A stretch of 64,000 nt of DNA. Origin: Bilabrum cf. latius (Eukaryota; Bigyra: Bicosoecida; Bigyra; Bicosoecida). The stretch is from contig OZ237767.1 of NCBI GenBank assembly GCA_965178125.1, positions 558,001 through 622,000 on the forward strand, written 5' to 3'. Below the pieces are notes generated by a model. The model made no database searches and was not told where the DNA came from. It saw only the letters and a list, made by a program, of their open reading frames with translations. Positions 10,430-23,797 of the stretch are shown here, in pieces; position 1 is the first letter of the stretch; every line of letters begins with the position of its first letter. The position numbers and the translations under genes were made by a program.

Positions 10430-13400
10430 ATGGCTGCGTTCCAGTTTATTGTTACAGTACCATTCTTTGCTCTTGTTCCGGTCGAATACACGAAGGATGA
10501 GGAAGAATCTGTGGTGGAAAAGGACGCCCTTGACCCTGCTGTGACAGGCTCGGCAACTCGCGAGATAGCGAGCTCCAGCACCTCTGCCCCGGAGGAGTCG
10601 AAGGAGCCCAGCGGCAGCAACGAAGGAATTGAAGATGAACCCGAGGTTGAGTACCTCGAAATGGTGCCTATGCTTCGGGATGCGATCGCACGGAGTGATC
10701 TTCTGCGGACACTTCCCGTGACCATCTTTGAGGATGAAGCGGCCGAAAAGGCTGTGGCATTGTTCCATGTGCTTGATGCACAGGACGCTGAATAGGCACT
10801 TAATGAATTGAGCATGTTCCTGGGAATAGGCAGCGATGAGCTGCCGCAATGCGGCACAGTGGCCTTGCTAACATTGTCGACTTTGAGACCCTCGAAAGAG
10901 AGCATGCTCGATGTGGTGGAGCGCGTTGAGCTGCTTTAGCCCTCTCTTGATGCTGTGTAGTCCAGCGCAACGACCGCTGCTGATTCCCCTGGTCGTTGGG
11001 AAGCTGCCATTGGCAACGTTGGTGTGGTCGCATCGCAATCTCCAAGCGACGACCCAGAAGCCGCAGAGAAACTGCGGCTCGCGGTGGAGCTGGGCCAAGC
11101 ACCGGCACCAACCGACGGCACGGGAACCCCTGCGCAGCTCGCCGCCGACATGGCTCCTTCTGTCCGCGAGGGCCCGCGAGGCGGAGGTGGCGGGCAGCCT
11201 GCTCCCACGGAGGGTCAAGGGGGGCCGCTGCCGGGTGCCACTGGCGGTGATGGCCAGGGAACAGAGGGGACGGAGGGGGGTAACACAGTCCCGATGGCGA
11301 GGGCCTTGCCTCCTTCCATTGAGGGGAGCATGGCTGACGGGACGGTGCTGACGCTGATGGACGCAGCCTCGACAGCGGGCCCGGCCGTTGGCAGGGGGGC
11401 AGGCGACACGGGGGCGACAGAGGGGGCGACAGAGGGGGAGAGGGAGAGGGAGAGGGGGGGGGGAGGGGGAGGGGCTGCTGGCTGCTGCCAGCCCCGGTAC
11501 TGATGCGATTCGGCGATCGCACTCTCTAGCGGCGCCGCGCAATGACGGAACCGATCCCCTGGGCCTGCCTCCTCGCCGCAGCGTCTCCAGCGCGCTACAA
11601 TCCGCTCTGGACGACGGACGGGCCAGCGGAACCGAGCCGCCACGCGCGGCGCCGGGGAGCGCCCCCTCGGTCCCGCCACCAATCCCACCCCTGGCAGACG
11701 CCACGACAGGAGCAGGCGCACTGCATGCAGGTGCAGCGCCACCCACCTAGGCCTCTGGGCGCGAAGCCCAGCTGGCCGATGCCGCGTCCAGAGTGACCGT
11801 GGAGGACGACGCGGGGGGCTTGCAGACCGGGTCCAGGGAACAGCTGCAGTCGAGGGAGAGCCGCGAGGAGGCCCGGGCCCGGGCCGCGGCCTCCCGTGGC
11901 CTCTCGCAGGCCTCCTCGTTCACGGGGTCGGCGGTGGCTGCGCACGGGGAGGGTGCGCAGGGCGGGGCGATGATTCCGGGGGGCAGCAGCAGCCTCGATG
12001 GGATGGGAGCAGGACTCAAAGCCCCCCGGCGAGTGACGGTTGCAACCACCAGGGACCTCGCCGAGAAGCTGGACCGGGCAGGCATGACCTCTGCAGCCGT
12101 GGAGGCAGCGCTGGAGTCGGCTCAGCAGCAGGGGACGGGCGGGGATGGGGATGTGGATGTGGATGGGGGGGAGGAGGGAGGGGCAGAGGCAGGAGGGGGA
12201 CCCCAGGACGGCGATGCAGTGAGTGCAGGGGTGGGCGCTGACTCGAAGCCGGGAGAGGAATCCAGTGCCGTTGCAAGCGCGGCTCATGTTTCGCTCGAGG
12301 ACGCGGAAGGCAGGCCCGCGGACGAGGGCATGGGCAAGGGACAGGGGTAGGGTGAGGGGCGCGCTGACAGCGGGGCAGTGGCGGGAGGCGTAAAGGCTGT
12401 CTCGTTCGGTGGAAGCAAGCTGCACTAGGTCAGGAGTACGGTGGTTGACCCCACGGTGGGGGAGGGCACCGGGGGGGAGGGCAAGCCCGGCCCGAACGCG
12501 GGCCCCGGCTCCCGTGCGATGGCATCCAAGAGCGCGGGTCAGCAGTAGCAGAGGAAAGCCGGCAACAACTTTGGGTTCAGCTCGAGGATCCTCGTGCACC
12601 AGCTGGTGGATCAGATCAGCGCGGGTGCGGCGCTGTCTTTCGACTACGTGTGCTTGGTGGTCATCGCCAGCATCCTCGCTGCCGTGGGGCTGGCCACGGA
12701 CAACGTGGTTGTGATCGTAGCCTCGATGTTGGTCTCGCCGATCATGGGTCCCATCCTCGCCGTGTGCTTTGGGACATTCGTGTTCGATTTCGGGCTCGTG
12801 TGCCAGGGCCTCGTCACGGAGGGCATGGGCCTGCTGCTCTGCGTGCTGACGGGATTCCTCTCTGGGCTCGTGTTCGGGCCCTTCGCGCAGGACCAGGACG
12901 GGCTGTTCGCGTGGCCCACGAGCGAGATGTCCAGCAGGGGGGAGCAGGCCGGTCTCTGGCTGGGCGTGGCCATCGCAGTACCCAGCGGGCTAGGGGTGGC
13001 GCTCAGTGTCATGGGGTCGAATACCTCCTCGCTGGTGGGCGTGGCGATCAGTGCCTCGCTGCTGCCGCCTCTAGTAAACGCGGGCATGATGTGGGCGCAT
13101 GCGCTGGGCGGGAAGTACTGGATCGACCTGGACGACGGGGGCAGGGGCTTCGATGTGTGGGACTACGTGCAGATGGGCGGCTTTTCCTTCGCTCTGACGA
13201 TGGTCAATATCGCCTGCATTCTCGTGACAGGCATCTTCATGTTCTGGTTTAAGGAGGCTGCGCCCTATCAGGGCAAGAGCCCCCTGTTCCGCAGTGGGGC
13301 AGAGGTGCGGCGCCGCGCGCTGGGCCGCTCCGAGCCCCAGGGGCCCACCCCCCAGATCGCCGCCCCCCAGGAGGGGGTCAGGGGCTCGGACAGGGGCAAG

Positions 13401-15011
13401 GGTGCCGGTGGGGCGTCCTCGGTCGCGGCGCCGCGGCTCGGCGGAACCATAGACTCGCAGGACAGCGGCGTGGTGGAGCCTGGTTCACCCCGCTCCGGGA
13501 TGGGGGACCAACACTATACCAACAACTCCCTCGAGGCAGTTACTCCCGGGGCGCTCACGGCCACCATTCGTCACACCCGAGACGGTTCTTCCAGCCACAC
13601 CATGCCCTACGGGGGCGGCGCGGGGGCGGGGGCAGGGGCGGCCCTGCACTCCAGGACCAACTCGGTGCCCTCCACGGCAGGCAAGAGTCACCGGCGGGGG
13701 GGCACGGGGGTCTACGGCTCTGCCTTCTCTGCGTTCGAGGGCTGGGGGGACTCGGGGGTCGGCGAAGAAGCCGAGCCCATCACTACCCAGCTGTAGGCGG
13801 GGCCCTACGGGTCCTACTCGCTCACCTACGACCCCCGTATGGCCTCCGGGGGTGCCGGTGGATCCAGCGGGTCGCTTGCCGAAGCCGCGCGGGCGATGGC
13901 AGCCGATGAGGGCGGCGACGCGGGGCGCGGGCACGAGTGGGAGGAGGAGAAGGGTTCCGGTCTGGGCGGCAGCAGGGGCACCTTCCTGGTGCAGCGCACG
14001 CTCGGGATGAACGACCTGGCCAGCAGGCCAATGTTTGGGAGCGGCCGCGCGACCCAACGCTCCGAGCTCGAAGACGAGCTGCACGGCACGCTGGAGAGGC
14101 CGGAGGCTCTGGCCTCCCTCTTGTTCCAGGCGGATGGGGGCAGGGACGGGACCCCGAGGGCGGGGGACAGCCCCGGCGGTGGCGGAACCGGGGGCGCCGC
14201 GCACGGCAGCCGGACGATCGGCGGGGCAGGGATCGCGGGGGGGCGCAGGCGCGGGCACGGCCGGCAGCGCTCGTTGGCGGACAGCCTGTCCAAGACGGAC
14301 GCCACTGGGAACCTCAATCGTCTCCTCGCCAGGGCCAGGGCCAGGGCACGCGCGGGGGCGGGGAGTGGAGGTGGAGGTGCTACCCATGCGGGTCCTTCCA
14401 TGAGGCGAGGTAAGTCGCAGCCGAGCACACCCGCCTCCATAGCGGAGGACAGCTAGCCCCAGGGGGTCCCCAGCCCCCAGGTGGGGGGCGCTGTCTCCCT
14501 GCAGCCCCCTCCGGTGGGCAGGGGAGTCACGATCGCTGACCCGTCGTTCAGGGGCATCGGCGGACAGGGCCCCGGCTTGCTGCGGCAGACGAGTTTCCTC
14601 AGCCCGGGAGGCCGGGGGGCGGGGCGGCCTGCCCTTGGTCGCGGCATGCAGTCGGTGCGTGGGAGGGGCCGCCGGCGCAGGTCCAGCCTGGAGATGGGCA
14701 GCACTCAGGGCCCAGACACGCCCGCAATGCGCGGCGCCGCTGCGGAACTCGCGGCGCAGCGGACCCTCGGCCGATCCGGCCGCCGCAGCGACATGCTCCG
14801 GCAGATGGCGCAGTCGCACAGGGCGGCGCAGTCGCACAGGGGGGCGCAGTCGCACAGGGGGGCGCGGGTGCAGGTCCACGACTCGGAGGCTGCCGGGGCA
14901 CCGCAGGGCTCGCCCTCAAGGGCCAGCAGCAGGTCGGTGCGGCCGCACGTGAACGACGTGTTCGGGCTGGGGCTGTCGCGCATCAGCGAGGACGACGGGT
15001 CGCAGGGGTGA
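10430..15011 (+). CDS. DUF389-type multi-pass membrane protein with long disordered tails
   Basis: The protein starts MAAFQFIVTVPFF at 10430. After a disordered Gly/Pro-rich region, the frame moves by one base around a run of G at 11455-11470; this is either an assembly error in the homopolymer or a very short intron. The frame then stays open through several TAG codons to TGA at 15011, about 1527 residues in all. Residues about 720-950 form a multi-pass membrane domain with the DUF389 signature (SILAAVGLATDN, VASMLVSPIMGPILA, then ISASLLPPLVNAGMM). This family is common in bacteria and present in some eukaryotes; its function is poorly known. The C-terminal 600 residues are low complexity, Gly/Arg/Ser-rich, with repeats of QSHRGA. 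TAG occurs within a Gln run at 12548 (GQQ-TAG-QRK), supporting UAG as Gln. Confidence 0.75.
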
Positions 15012-15310
15012 TTGCCAGTGGTGGCTTACTTTTTGTGTTGGTTGATTGGTTGCCTGTGCCAAGTGCTGGGGCTGTGTTGCTTCAGTGGTGGGGCCGGGCT
15101 AAAGGAGTGCGGGCTTGCTGAGCTCCTTATTATACCCCTCGATGACCGCTCACTGTTCGTTGCAATTGCAGTCTATGTTCAGACTCGGACAGTTTGCGAC
15201 CGCGGCGTGCCAGTGTGGTTGTGTGTGTCCGCAAGACTCATCACACATCGCGATCAACGGACCAAAAGGCAACATCCACTGCTGGGGGTGCACGATAGAT
15301 CCAAATAAGC
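15012..15310. other. Intergenic, nothing recognised
   Basis: About 300 bp between two plus-strand genes, less GC-rich than the coding flanks. It presumably holds the terminator of the DUF389 gene and the promoter of the giant gene. Confidence 0.4.
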
Positions 15311-18300
15311 ATGCGATTGCATGTTCACGTAGTCAACGGTCCATCCTTCATGCTTGCCGTTGGTGATGGGAACCAAACTGTTCGGTGGCTCGCCACTGCC
15401 GCCTCCAAGCGAGCGCAAAAATTGGCAATGGTACTCGACGGCAAGCGTGCTCGAAGCCGCGAAGTATTGTCTCGGGGTGCCAGGCATGCTGGACCAAGGT
15501 CTGTTAACATGATTGACACGCCTGCTGGGGCAAGGCTGTATGGTCCCGGTGGAATGAGTGGCTCGAGCGGAGCCCTGGCACCGACCGACTTGATCAGCAC
15601 GGTACTCCACGACGGCGAAAGCGTATTTCTTAGCTTTGGAGACAAACAGTCGCAAGATGAATCAAGTTCTGCGGGGATCACCTCAAAGCAGGGCCATTCG
15701 TTCCACGAGTCGAAGGCGGCGCGATCGCACGGAAGGTTCTCGCAGGCCGCGCTCCGGAAGCACACCAAGGCAGCCTCACCAACCATGCCCAGTAGACCAG
15801 CACGAGATTTCAGCAGTGATCCACTCAGCCGACTAACAAGCTCAAGTTCCTCCCCCTTGCGGGCGGCAGCAGGCTCGCTCCTCGACGGCGGCGCCGGACT
15901 GGCCGCTGCTCAAGCCCACGCACCGGGGGGCGGCAGCGGCAGCGGCAGATCACGGCTGTTCGTGGGAAGCTCGCGAGAGGTCCGGCGAGCACCGGGTCCT
16001 ATTGGTGGGCGAGGAACCGCCATCCAGTCAAATTTGACCACTGCCAGCAATTTGCGCCCGGCTATGTCTGAGCACCGGCAGCAGGCGGATGCCCCCTCTA
16101 GCAGCTTGAAGACGCATGCCAGGGCCAGGGGACTGGGAGCAGAGGCGGGGCGCGGGGACGGAAATGTTCCTGCATACGCGTTTGCCTCTATCGGTGCTAC
16201 TCCAGGGGCAGGGGCTGGTGGTCCAGACGAGGGTGGGGTTGGGCTGCTGGAGGCGGTCGCCGGTGTCGGCTTCGGGGAGATGCTGGGGCTGGGTGCATCG
16301 GATGCTGGTGCACCCACTACAGGTGCAGGCACAAGCACAGGCACAGGCACAGGCGTGGGTGCTAGCGAGTGGGCTAGAAATAGCGACCGCGGGAGCACGG
16401 GGACGATGGCCAACCGAGGGGTCGGGGAGGAGGAGGAGAATGAAGTGGACATGGCCATCCGAGCGGCCGGGGCGCAGCGCAGCGGGCTGGGACACGCACG
16501 AGCGGTTGCAACCAGCGACTTGTTGTCCGTAGTGCGGCTCGGAGCGGCGGAGGATGACGGCCTGCTGCTGGGTGCGGGTCGCGTGCTGGGGGCTGGAGTC
16601 AGCGGGGGGGCAGGTGCGCCTGGGGGGCTAGGGGGCAGGCGCGAGGGCAGGGGGGGCGGAGGCCGTCGGACAGGGCGCACCGCGCTTGGTGGGCACTCCA
16701 CGGGTGGGTCGGTGCCTCCTGTGGGGGGTCATACCCCTGGCGGTGCGGGGTCAGGGTCCGGCCCTGCGCTGGGCCCCCGCGCTCTCGGGGACGTGCCTCC
16801 CTCCGTTTCCGAGCTGAGCGGGGTGGTTGGTGTGACGAGTGATGGAGAGGCTGAGGGGCCCGGAATGCACGACCCCCGCATCCGGCGGGGGCGCTCAGGG
16901 GGCGAGAGGAGAAGTACGCGAGGGTTAGGGGGAGGGGCAGGGGCAGGGCAGCAGTATTCGCCCCGGCTGGCGGGCGGGCGGCAGCTCCCGGCCCGTTGGG
17001 ACCGAGCGGGCCGGTAGGCGGCGGTGGGCGGCCTGAGTCTGACAGCAGTGGTGGCAGCCATGGCAGCGGGGGACGCGAGAGCCTCTCAGCAGCTGCTGGG
17101 GGCCCGCAAGCACGCGGGGAGCACAGGGGGGGACGAAGGGGGCAGTCGGCTGCTGCGGCGGTCGGGAGGGGTACCAAACGGAGGCGGGGGTCGATCGATC
17201 GGTGCCGGTGCGGAGCAGGGGACCGGTGCCGGCGGGGCCACTAGGTCTAGCACCAGCGGGGTGGCAATGGAGATGGACGGGGCCGGTCCAGGATCTGCTC
17301 ACCTGAACGAGGCAGCGCTCGCCTCTTTGTCGGCCACTCTGGTCAAGTCGCCCCGACACCCGTTCGCGGTGAGTGCAGGCGCAGCGGCCGATGCACTTCT
17401 GCAGGCCAAGAGGGACGCAGCCGTGTTAGAGACGAATTCGCAGTGGGGCATGGGAATGGGCGCAAGCAGCGGGCCGGCATCTCTACTCCTTGACGCGTCC
17501 AGCCGATCCGCGGCGCCTGCCGGGCAGCAGCCCTCCTCTCCCCCCAGCCGGCTCTTGTCCTCGGCCTCCTCCGCATCTCTTGCGCGAGGATGGGAGCAGG
17601 GCAGGGGTGCTAACACGGGACTGGGCCCGCACGGTAATCGTGGGAGCCATGACGGGTTCGGGGCTCTTCTGGCGGGCAGCACCCCAGCGGGGATGGCAAC
17701 TCTGTTCCAGCGGTTTGCGTCGGCTGCGGCCCGCGGGCAGGAGGAGACGAGGGAGGTCCGAAGGGCGGTGACGGGGGTACACGCGCAGATCGGGGCTGCC
17801 TTCGCTGCCGACTTCGAGTGCATGGTTGGGTTCAAGGCAATGGCGCTCCCGGAGGCGTGCTTTAGGGAGTGCAGGGACGTGCTGGACATCGCAGACGAGA
17901 GATAGTCACGCGAGCGGAGTGTGCGGGAGCAGGCGCCCGGATGGTTGCAACCTCAAGGTGCAGCTGGGACCGGGGACGAGCAGGGTCACGAGCAGTAGCA
18001 GTAGCAGGGTGGGAGTCAGAGCTCCTCAGGGGAGGACGGGCAGGGCTCCGAGCAGCAACCGCAGCATCAGCCGGCGCAACCTGGCTCAGGCCGCCGGGCC
18101 AGCCGGCAGAGGGGCCGCCCTGGGGAACACAGCGGCCGGCACGGTGGCGCTGCTACTCTGCAGGAGGCCAAGGAGGAGCTAGCAGCCAGCAACGAGCGGC
18201 TGTGCGTGCTGCGAGACATGCACTAGGCCCGCGAGTCGAGCGGGGCTGTGCTAGCCGCCAGGCAACTCCTGTTCCGGCACTACCCAGCTCTGGTGGACCT

Positions 18301-21300
18301 GTTCCACCTGTTTGCCACCTGTCTCACCGTGCGGGAGGCACTGGAAGACGACGAGGTCGCTGCTGTCTACGGGGTGTCCGAGTTGGCCGTGGCGGGGGCG
18401 AGGGAGCGGTACCAGATGCAGGCCGGCATGCGGGGGCTGGACGATGACCTCAAGGAGGCCAGGGCCAGGGCGGGGGCGAGGGAGGAGGCGAGGGAGGGGG
18501 GGGTGCTTCCGGGGACGGGCATCCATGACCCCGCGGAGGGGTCATCACCGCAGTCGCAGCGGGGCTCGACAGCGCGACGCACGCACGGGCGGGGCCGCCG
18601 CCGCCCCCACGAGATCCTGGCCGAGGCATGCGAGAAGGACCCGCTGCTGCCACGGGCCCGGGTGGTGCTGGCCAGCGCGCTGCCGCCCAAGCCGGGCAAG
18701 GATCCGGGCGGAGTGGCCGCCACCGCGTGTTTCACGCACAGGCAGGTGGCTCTCATGGTGGAGCGGGCCAGGGAACAGCGAGGGGCCGGCGGGTCTAGGG
18801 CAGGCTCTCCCCTCGGCAAGGGGCCCAAGGGGATCTTCATACCGCCGAGGGACGACGGTGAGGCGGCCGAGGCGGCGCTGGCGGCCATCGAGCACGGGAC
18901 GGCGGGAATCGATGGAGTGGGGGGCGTGAAGATGACGATCGGGGGCAGCGGGGTGGGAGGGGGTTCGGAGGAGCAGCAGCGCGCCGCCCTGGCCGCTGAC
19001 CTGCGGTCCATGCACGGCCTCCCCCGCGTGCTCACCCTCGAGCAGGCCGCAAGAGCCGCGCGCGACCCCTTGCCGCCGCACATGGCCTTCGGGGCCGCCG
19101 CCGCGGCGGGCCTCAGCGGTGGGCAGCTGAAGGACGCGTTGTCCCGGGAGAGCTTGAGGCTGCTGGTGGCCGAGCTGGGGCTCCGGGACAGGGAACAAGG
19201 GCCCTCGCTGGAGGACGCCGTGGACTTCGTGCTGGTGCAGAGGGCGAGGCACGCCAGGGCAGTGCAGTCGGCTGCTGACGGGATGGGCAGCGCACTGCGG
19301 CGCGCGGCCCAGGCGCAGGAGGCTGCCGATGGCGCGCGGGGGGGATCGGGGTCCTCGCCTTCCTCTTCCTCTTCCTCCGAGTCGGCATCTGCCTCCGGGG
19401 TGAGGGGGCTGTTGCGGGCTGCAAGCAGGGCGGCCAAAAGGAGGGCAGCTGCTGCTGCTGCTGCTGCTGCCTCGTATGGTGCAGGGTCAGCAGGCAGGAT
19501 AAAGGGCCAGGCGGGGGCAGGTCGGCGTGGGAGTGCGGGGGGCCGGCGGCGGTCAATTAGTTCCCTGGGCTCGAGAGCTGGCAACCTGTCGGCCTAGGGG
19601 GCAGCTAGAGCGGGTAAGGGCAGCACCATGGGCGGGGCCGGCCTCGCGGGCGAGCTGGACGGAGAGGAGGATGAGGATGAGGTAGAGGACGAGTCCATGT
19701 TCGTGGGAGGCACGGTGACGCTGGGCGGAGTCGGTCAGGGGGAGGCTGCCAGAGACAAAGGGCTCGCGCAGCTGCGCAAGGTGGCTCAGACCGTCGACGT
19801 GCTGGACCGGGCGGCAGTTCTGGACGTGCTGTGCGTGTACTGCGCGGTGGCCGACGGGACAGCCGTGGTGCAGCAGGCGGAGGCCGCGGGGGACGTGGTG
19901 CGGTACAGCGTGGGGCTGCGGGCGGGGGGCACCCCGGCGGTTCTGCACGCTGCCGTTGTGCAGCACGGGCTAGCTCGTGTGCCGCACGAGGTGACCGATG
20001 CGTACGGAGCGGGGCCCAGCGACGCGGTGGACTGTCTCGCGCACAGGCACCAGTGGTTTGGGGCCGTGCGGCGGTGCGAGCTGCTGCCCGAGGTGTCATC
20101 TTCCCGCTGGCCCGAGTGGTCGGATCGTGCGGTGCTGGCCGAGACCAGGCAGTCACACGCAGGTGCGGCAGCAAGGGCGATCGCCAGGCGGGCTCGTGCC
20201 GAGAGGGCGCGCTGGCGGCGGGAAGACGAGGATCGGTCGGGGAACAACGGGTCGGGGAACAAGGGAGGCACAGAAGGGCCAAGGCCCGTGCCGGAGCTAG
20301 CGCGGCAGCCCACTGCTGATGCACGGGAGGCCAGCGAGCTGCGGCTTGGTGTGATGAGTGCGAGCGTCACCAAAGGTAAGACTGCGACCATGGGAGCCGG
20401 TGGGGCTTCCTCATCCGGGCCTTCGTCTCCCCTGGCTCCGGGTGCTGAGAACCGAGGATCCGGCACCGGCACCGGCACCAGCACCAGCACCAGCACCGGC
20501 ACTGGCACCAGCGCGGGCTGGGAACCCTCTGCTCTGTCCCTTCTGCGGGCCACGCTGCACCACGGTGCCCGCCCCCGCGCAGAAGCCCTGTTCGCAAGCC
20601 CGTCCCCAGCCCGCGCTGCGCTCTTCCAGGACCCCAGGGCCTTTCGCAGAGACTTGACCCCGCACGTGCCCGCGCTGCTGCGGCTGTTCCTGGCCTACTG
20701 CGAGCCGGTTGCAACCGGCACGGGGGAGGAGCACCGCTCTCTCCTGTTCCCCGAGGCGACTGTTCCCTCGGGTCCGGCTATTCGAGCCCTGGAGGGGGCG
20801 CGTTAGGGCGTGCTTGCGGCGGGTGGGACACCGCCCCCCGATGCATGGCGAGGCCGCATGGCCTCCAACGGTATCGGCGGTGGCGGTGACTTCCCGTTGC
20901 ATGTAGGGCCTGAGGTAGGGCGACGGGGCTCCGGGGGCAGTCATCTATCCGGGACGGGCCCTTCTTCTTCTTCCTCCTCCTCCTCCTCTCGGGGGGGTGT
21001 CTCCGGAGGCAGTGGAGCGGGAGCAGGAGGGGGCGGGTCGACCCACGCGGGGTCCGGGCCGGACCACCTGGTGGCAGGGCGGCTGTGGATGGGGCACGAA
21101 GCCATGGCCCGCGCCCTGGGCCTCCCGGCCGAGACATCCACCCGGAAGCACAATCCCGAGCCAGTGGGGGTCGTGGCTCTGCCAGTAGTGCGTTTCCTGG
21201 AGCACGAGGAAGTCAGAGCAGCGGAGCGGGCGCAGGAGGCCGAGGCGGAGGCAAGGAGGAGGAGGAGGAGGCAAACGCAGGATATAAAGGTGGGTGCCGG

Positions 21301-23797
21301 CGGGCCATTGCAGGGAACGGCAGCAGGGGGCCAGGCCAGCCCTTCAATCGGCGGCGAGGACCAGACGGGCCCGGCCGTGGCATCGACGTCCGGCTCCAGC
21401 AGCAGCCGCAGCGCGGGCGCAAGCAGCAGCAGAAGTGCCGGCAGCGGGAAAGGCGGGCCCCGCACTAACACTGGGAGCCGGACCCCAGGGAGCCGAGGGA
21501 GCCGGGGGAGGGCACGCCCCCGGGGAGGACTGGCGCCCAAGGTGCCCAGGAGGGACCTTCTCCTGCTCGTGAGGCTGTGCAGGGAGCGCCCGGGCGTGCC
21601 TGCGCTCGGGGGACAGCTGCCCCCCGGGTATCCTCCCGCTCCCGGTCCCCGGGGCACCGGCAGACTCCTGTGCTCCGGGGTCTCGGTGGAGGGGCTGGCA
21701 CTGTGCGCTGCCTCTTTGGGACTGGCTGCACACGTGCGCGGCTCCCTCCCTCTGCTGGACCTGCCGGCGCACCTGGAGGATATTGCCAGGGGGCACGGCT
21801 CGCCCGAGGACGGGGGTCGAGGTGGGGATAGGGAAGGTTCGCCGAGCCTCAGCGAACCGTCGCCTCGACAAGGCAGGGGTGCAGGCGGGAAGGCAGGCAC
21901 CACGCGCGCCCCTTCCCATTCCGCCTCCCCGTCTGACGTGGTGGTGCTCCCCGATCCTTACGACGACCCGGTACCCGCGCGCCCCGTTGGCCGGTGGGAA
22001 GTAGCGTGCGCTTTCTTTCTATCTCAGTTCCACGACGAGAGCACCGCCGGGCAGACCGCCGTGCGCCGGGTGCTGGCACAGGCCCAGGCAGACGCCACCG
22101 TGGCGGCCCTGAGAGGCTCCAAGCCGCCCCACGGGGCCATCGGGTATCCCACCACGGTGCAGGCGCACTCGCTCCTGAGGTTCCGCAGCAGGGGCGCCGC
22201 GCTATCCGACGTGATCAACGTGCCAACCACCTCCAAGCAACCGGGGCAGGCACCAGCCGGCACGTCTGGGCCAGGGATCGGGCCACAGGGCCCAGGAGGA
22301 GGGGGGGAAGCAGCAGGGGCTGTGGGTGGGGGTCAGGGGGCGGCTGGGCTAGCGGCGGAGGCTCGGCGCCGCGCAGCCGAGGAGGAAGCAGCCGTCCTGG
22401 TTCCGCTGGACAGGCGCGGCGGCGCCCCCGGCTTATTTCGCGGGGGGTTTCCTCTGTTTTCTGTTGTTCCCTGGGGCTCTGGGGCGGCCATAGGGACCCT
22501 CTCCGGGGAACAAAGGCGCTTGTTGGCGGCTCTGCACGCGATCGCCAACTGGGGAGGAGCTAGGGGAACAAGGGGTAGAGGCGCGGGGGCATGGGGCGGC
22601 ACGGGAGCGGCAGCAGAGGCCGCGGCGGCTCGGATGGCGCTGCTGCAGCAGCCGCCGTCTCCCCGGTCGCCCTCGAGACAGGTCCCGGATGGCGGGGGTG
22701 TGACGAGTGATGAAGCCTCTACCACCGCTGGCGCCATCGAAGCAGCCCGGGGGCTGCCGGGAGCGTCGTCCTCACCGTCACCCCCTGCCTCATCCTCATC
22801 GGTGTCGCGGCGGCGAGGCGGCCGGGACTCATCGCTGGCCTGGGACCGGGACTACCGCTCCGGATCCGTGTCATCGATCCTGCTGATGGCTGCGCGAGCT
22901 GCGGGAGAGGCCGCCGAGGTCCTCGCGAAGCAGGCAGAGCGGGAGGCAATGGAGGGGGCGGGGGGCAGGTCAGGAGCGGTGCGCTGGGAACTGAGTGGAC
23001 CGAGCGAGCCTGCGCCTCGGTCGAACAGTGCCAGCGCCCGACGCGCGGGTCTGAAGCCACTCGTCACATCCACATCGCCTGCAGGCGAGGCAACTGGTTC
23101 CGCTGGCCGCGTGCTAGCAGCCAGGGGCGTGCTGGCCCCACCCCCGCCCCCGCCTCCGCCACTGCATGCTGGTTAGGGCTAGGCCCAAGCAAGCAACAGG
23201 CAAGGGGCGGATCCGGGCACTGCTGGGCTGCTCCACCGTCTCAAGGCCTTTGCAGCTGCCCCTCGGGGGGAGGGCGGGGCCTCCGGCGGGGAACAGGACG
23301 GAGACTCGGGGCTAGAGACATCGGGGGAGGACCAGGGGCAGGGGCAGGGGCAGGGGCAGGGGCAGGGGAAGGGGCAGCGGTCCCTCCGACTCAGGCCGCC
23401 CCTGCCGCTGTCCCAGTCGGAGGAGCGGCGACTGTGTGACGAGTGCAGGGAGCTGCTGCTCTGTCGCGCGCATCGCCGGCTGACGTTCCTCCAGTTCGTC
23501 GAGGCGCTGTGGCGGGTGGGTCGCGCGCGGTGGAGCTGGGCAGGCGGGGTGAGCGACTCGGAGGTGCAGGCGAGGTGGACGGACGCGGCAGTCGTGGGGC
23601 TCTCTGCGCTGGGGAGCAGGCAGGCCCACGGGTTACTGGCAAGGGTGGCGGGGGCGAGGCAACTGGGGGGGTGGTGCGGGCTGGGGCCGGACGCGGGGGG
23701 GGCCGGGGTCGCGGGGCAGGATGCTGCCGTGAGGGGGTTCTATTCTAGATGCGGCGGGCTGGGCATTCTCCCAGTCGTGTATCGTGAGGAGGACTAA
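15311..23797 (+). CDS. Giant low-complexity protein (about 2828 aa)
   Basis: A single frame of 8487 bp runs from ATG 15311 to TAA 23797 if TAG is Gln; under the standard code it would break into six pieces. It includes CAG TAG CAG TAG CAG at 17989-18003, strong internal evidence for UAG as Gln. The first 115 residues look like a compact domain of ubiquitin-like (beta-grasp) style: LHVHVVNGPSFMLAV, then a TVRWLATAASKR helix, then VLHDGESVFLSFGD. Most of the rest is Gly/Ala/Ser/Arg-rich and disordered, with scattered ordered islands such as HYPALVDLFHLFATCLTVRE (18280), LTPHVPALLRLFLAYCEPV (20650) and RRLTFLQFVEALWRVGRARW (23475). The last recalls EF-hand-like helical modules of flagellar or cytoskeletal proteins; that is inference only. 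No transmembrane segment or signal peptide was seen. Confidence 0.7.
23336..23370. repeat. Hexanucleotide microsatellite (ggggca)n
   Basis: Short run of ggggca units inside the giant gene, encoding Gly-Gln repeats (GQGQGQ). Confidence 0.8.

Noticed and set aside
17989-18003. UAG reassigned to Leu instead of Gln
   Set aside because: TAG alternates with or extends CAG runs and lies just before the Ala-Asp of the integrase core where Gln fits; no TAG was noticed at a position that clearly demands Leu. A statistical check was not possible here.
16028-23000. Many minus-strand Pro/Arg-rich frames opposite the giant gene
   Set aside because: They are shadows caused by high GC content; their composition is the mirror of Gly/Ala/Arg codons on the plus strand.
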